This document shows, in pieces, positions 61,261 through 64,000 of a stretch of 64,000 nucleotides of DNA. Each line of letters opens with the position of its first letter. Within the stretch, counting starts at the first letter, position 1. Source of the DNA: Maea johnstoni (Eukaryota > Annelida > Polychaeta > Spionida > Magelonidae); assembly GCA_963942565.1 (NCBI GenBank), contig OZ012697.1:24062970-24126969 (forward strand). The letters run 5' to 3'. The notes under the pieces were generated by a model. That model searched no databases. It was not told the origin of the DNA and saw only the letters and a program-made list of their open reading frames with translations. The position numbers were made by a program, and so were the translations under genes.

Positions 61261-61794
61261 TTCAGCACACTGTGTTTCTTTTATACAACCTTGGTTTCTG
61301 ACAAGTTTACTGATCATTTATAATGCCTTGGTACTGGGTGGATTGTACCCATGATGTAAATGGTGAAAATTGAGAGTCAAAACTTTTTCAAAATGCTCTT
61401 TTTTGAGCTTGACCAAATTTTACTTTTCCCTGGCTAAATCTATGATAAAACTGCTGAGAACAATTGATTTCAATTAATTTCAATCAAATAACAGATGGGG
61501 AATATTTGGCCTTGGAATTCTTTTATACAAATATTTATTGTTACATATAAATCAATTTAATGGGACAAATATGTCCTTATGATCCTTGGATTCGGATTAT
61601 TTCCAGTCTGGAGCATGTGAGAAAGTTGCCAGTGACTTGGGGTTAGGCGGTGGTTTTCCCGGGTACTACTATTTTCTCTACTACTCACAACTGGCTAGTC
61701 GCAATTTATCAACAATGTGGCAGTAAAAAATGACAATTACGAAAATTTCAAAGTTCTCTTTTGGTCCCAAACATTTGGCACTAACCCATTAACA

Positions 61795-61987
61795 CTCAGA
61801 GTTTCTCAAGAATGTATAGTCTGCTACTCGTGTACTTTTGAGAATAACTTGTGAATAAAGGGAAAGTTCACAAAATATTTGAAGGAGAGTTTTTGCTTGG
61901 CTTCTGATCAACATTACTCCCTCAAATGTTTTCAAGAAAATGCTTTTGTAAGTGAAATATTTCAGGCCTCTTTTGAGTGTAAATGGG
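61795..61987. mobile_element. TTAA MITE, family C, internally shortened
   Basis: Copy 5 equivalent of 38838-39050; about 20 bases missing near the right end; left target worn to CTAA. Confidence 0.8.
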
Positions 61988-62200
61988 TTAAGGATTATTA
62001 TGTTTTTAAGATAAAGGAAATCAAGCACTGCTCACCATATCTTTCTAAATTGATATTACATTGTAAAACATTCAATTTGATTTTTTCCAAATCTACAATA
62101 TATCATGAAATGTTCCAATAGCTCATGGTTCTGAGAACAATGCATCATTCCGTTTGTCATTACATATAGAGTACAGATCCTTGAACTTCAAAAATTTCTT

Positions 62201-62428
62201 AGGCCTAAAAAAATAAATTGTTTGTTTCCTGTAACGGTCTGAAAAGAAATAGGGTAGGTAGGTCGGTAAAAAATTTTTTTTTGCATTATTTTTTTGGTCA
62301 AAAATGTGTTTTATGCATGTTTTAAGTTGATTGGGAGTTGGATGGGCGATAAAAACTTTAGGGTAGGGATTTTTTTGAATAAAAACTTGTTAGGGTAGGG
62401 TTACAGGAAACAAACATTTTTTTAGGCC
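62201..62428. repeat. Foldback element with AGGCCTAAAAA ends
   Basis: Copy 5 equivalent of 39441-39674. Confidence 0.65.
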
Positions 62429-62789
62429 TTATATGGGTAAACAAGATCATGATACCTTTTTTGAAGTTATTTGATTTCTTGATATTTCTTTCCTTAGAGC
62501 ACAACTTTCTTGCTGATATTTCATTGAATTCATATCATGATGATGTTGTTATTTGTATTTACAACCAGAACACAGGATAGGAATCAGATGAATTGTATCT
62601 AAGAAGAAAATTGTTACGACCATTTCTTGTGACTGTCCTTCACCATTTCATGCTTAGAATTCTCTTTGGAAATTGTCATCTGGACCTATGATACTCATGA
62701 CAATAACTTGATTATAAAGGGTGATTTTACATCAAAGGTCCAGACAACACTTTCCTGAGTAACTCTGAGCGTGCTCATTTGCATACAAT

Positions 62790-63226
62790 CAGCTACGGGT
62801 GAACCCTTATTTTTGGGTTCAGCTACAGGTGAACCCCTATTTCTGGGTTCAGCTACCGGTGAACCCCTATTTTTGGGTTCAGCTACAGGTGAACCCCTAT
62901 TTCTGGGTTCAGCTACCGGTGAACCCCTATTTTTGGGTTCAGCTACAGATGCACCCCTATTTTGGGGTTCAACTTCAAGTGCAACCCTATTTTGGGGTTC
63001 AGCTACAGGTGAACCCCTATTTTGGGGTTCAGCTACAGGTGAACCCCTATTTTGGGGTTCAACTTCAAGTGCAACCCTATTTTCGGGTTCAGCTACAGGT
63101 GAACCCCTAATTTGGGGTTCAGCTACAGGTGAACCCCTATTTTGGGGTTCAGCTACAGTTTAACCCCTATTTTGGGGTTCAGCTACGGGTGAACCCCTAT
63201 TTTGGGGTTCAGCTAGAGGTGAACCC
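62790..63226 (+). repeat. 30-bp minisatellite, copy 5
   Basis: About 14.5 units, same variant order as copy 3. Confidence 0.9.
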
Positions 63227-63329
63227 AAAAATAGGATGTAATGGGATCAGCCTAGCTGTCCTCATTCAAGGGATGTAATTATTGGAAGGGTTGTATTATA
63301 TAACGAACTTAAGTGAAAGATGATATTAA

Positions 63330-63535
63330 CCCTTATGCTGCTTGTGGCTAGTTTGGCCAATACAAAATGATGCAAACAACCAAAAAAAATGACTGAAACC
63401 ATGGAACGTGGATACATATATGAAAGTACTTAGTGGGAGTTTTCCAATGAATACCAACATGACAAGGTGTAGATGGTTTTCCATAATCTTTGCATCAATG
63501 TGCTTTAGATTAAAGTAACCTCAGCATTGGAAGGT
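63330..63535. mobile_element. TTAA MITE, family A
   Basis: Copy 5 equivalent of 18911-19115. Confidence 0.8.
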
Positions 63536-63969
63536 TTAAGTGATTATAATACTGAGGATGTCCATATTAGATATGTAGGGGGACTGTTATATTGATAAAC
63601 AAATCATGATGTGAACGTCTTCACGAAAACTGTCCTTGATGGGTAGGCTGCCTTACAAAATACAAATAATTCTTTAAAGATTGGGCTGAAATTTTATATC
63701 AATTGTAGTAAAGGTGTCCACAAAAGAGAGGTTGTCTATTTGTAGACGTTTTGCATGAAAGTGAGAAATATTCGACAATACATGGTCAACAATGGTTAAT
63801 TGCCATTGTTGTTTTCATATTGTGAAATCAATTGATCAAAGGATGGTGATTGGTCAGATTTTAATGATATTTGCAATCCAATAAATAGTAAAAAAATTGA
63901 TGGTGTAATACAAAATTAGGCTGGCAAATCTTCAGATTGATATGGCTTGTAATGTAATCCCTTGATTAA

Positions 63970-64000
63970 CTCTTATGCTGCATCTGGCTCATTTTGGCAT
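63970..64000. mobile_element. TTAA MITE, family A, cut by window end
   Basis: TTAA at 63966-63969 then CTCTTATGCTGCATC, the start of the copy 5 equivalent of 19563-19748. Confidence 0.75.

Overview
The window looks like nuclear DNA of an animal: AT-rich, intron-bearing, full of microsatellites, short non-autonomous transposons and tRNA-derived SINEs. The only recognisable host gene is the 3' part of D-glucuronyl C5-epimerase (GLCE). The gene sequence and the repeat types suggest an invertebrate deuterostome, perhaps an echinoderm; that is an inference. No sign of a prokaryote, organelle or CRISPR array is seen.

Layout. (1) 226-11791 is a very large imperfect inverted repeat, with arms of about 6.2 and 4.7 kb. 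It folds around a 200-base assembly gap (6464-6663) and a GA/CA microsatellite. It lies just upstream of the GLCE exons, so presumably in a GLCE intron. (2) 11784-14639 carries the last two GLCE exons (12246-12482 and 13603-14639). Each is preceded by decayed tandem copies of its own splice acceptor and exon start ('ghost exons'). (3) From 14603 to the end runs a tandem segmental duplication with a unit of about 8-9 kb, seen in five copies starting near 15547, 27609, 36600, 45048 and 58374 (the last cut by the window end). Before copy 5, a further 0.93 kb (57441-58373) repeats the GLCE stop-codon region and its 3' flank.

The copies hold no convincing host gene. Each carries a 30-bp minisatellite, (TA)n tracts, a tRNA-derived SINE, and many 200-220-bp hairpin elements with CCC...GGG ends at TTAA targets (piggyBac-like MITEs). 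Copy-specific insertions include a 4.2-kb Penelope-like retroelement in copy 1 (reverse transcriptase, GIY-YIG endonuclease and an RS-rich ORF; 16-bp target duplication), a 2.84-kb terminal-inverted-repeat element in copy 4, and several MITEs. Because the region is duplicated both inverted and in tandem, many insertions have an empty counterpart elsewhere in the window, so target sites can be read directly.

The strongest observations are the paired filled/empty TTAA sites, a TTAA element that has grown an internal satellite (4 units in one arm, 6 in the other), the ghost exons ahead of both GLCE exons, and the mosaic relationships among the five copies. Assembly error (uncollapsed haplotypes, or a false fold-back at the gap) is a real alternative for the large duplications. 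All homology statements come from reading by eye; no search or alignment was run.
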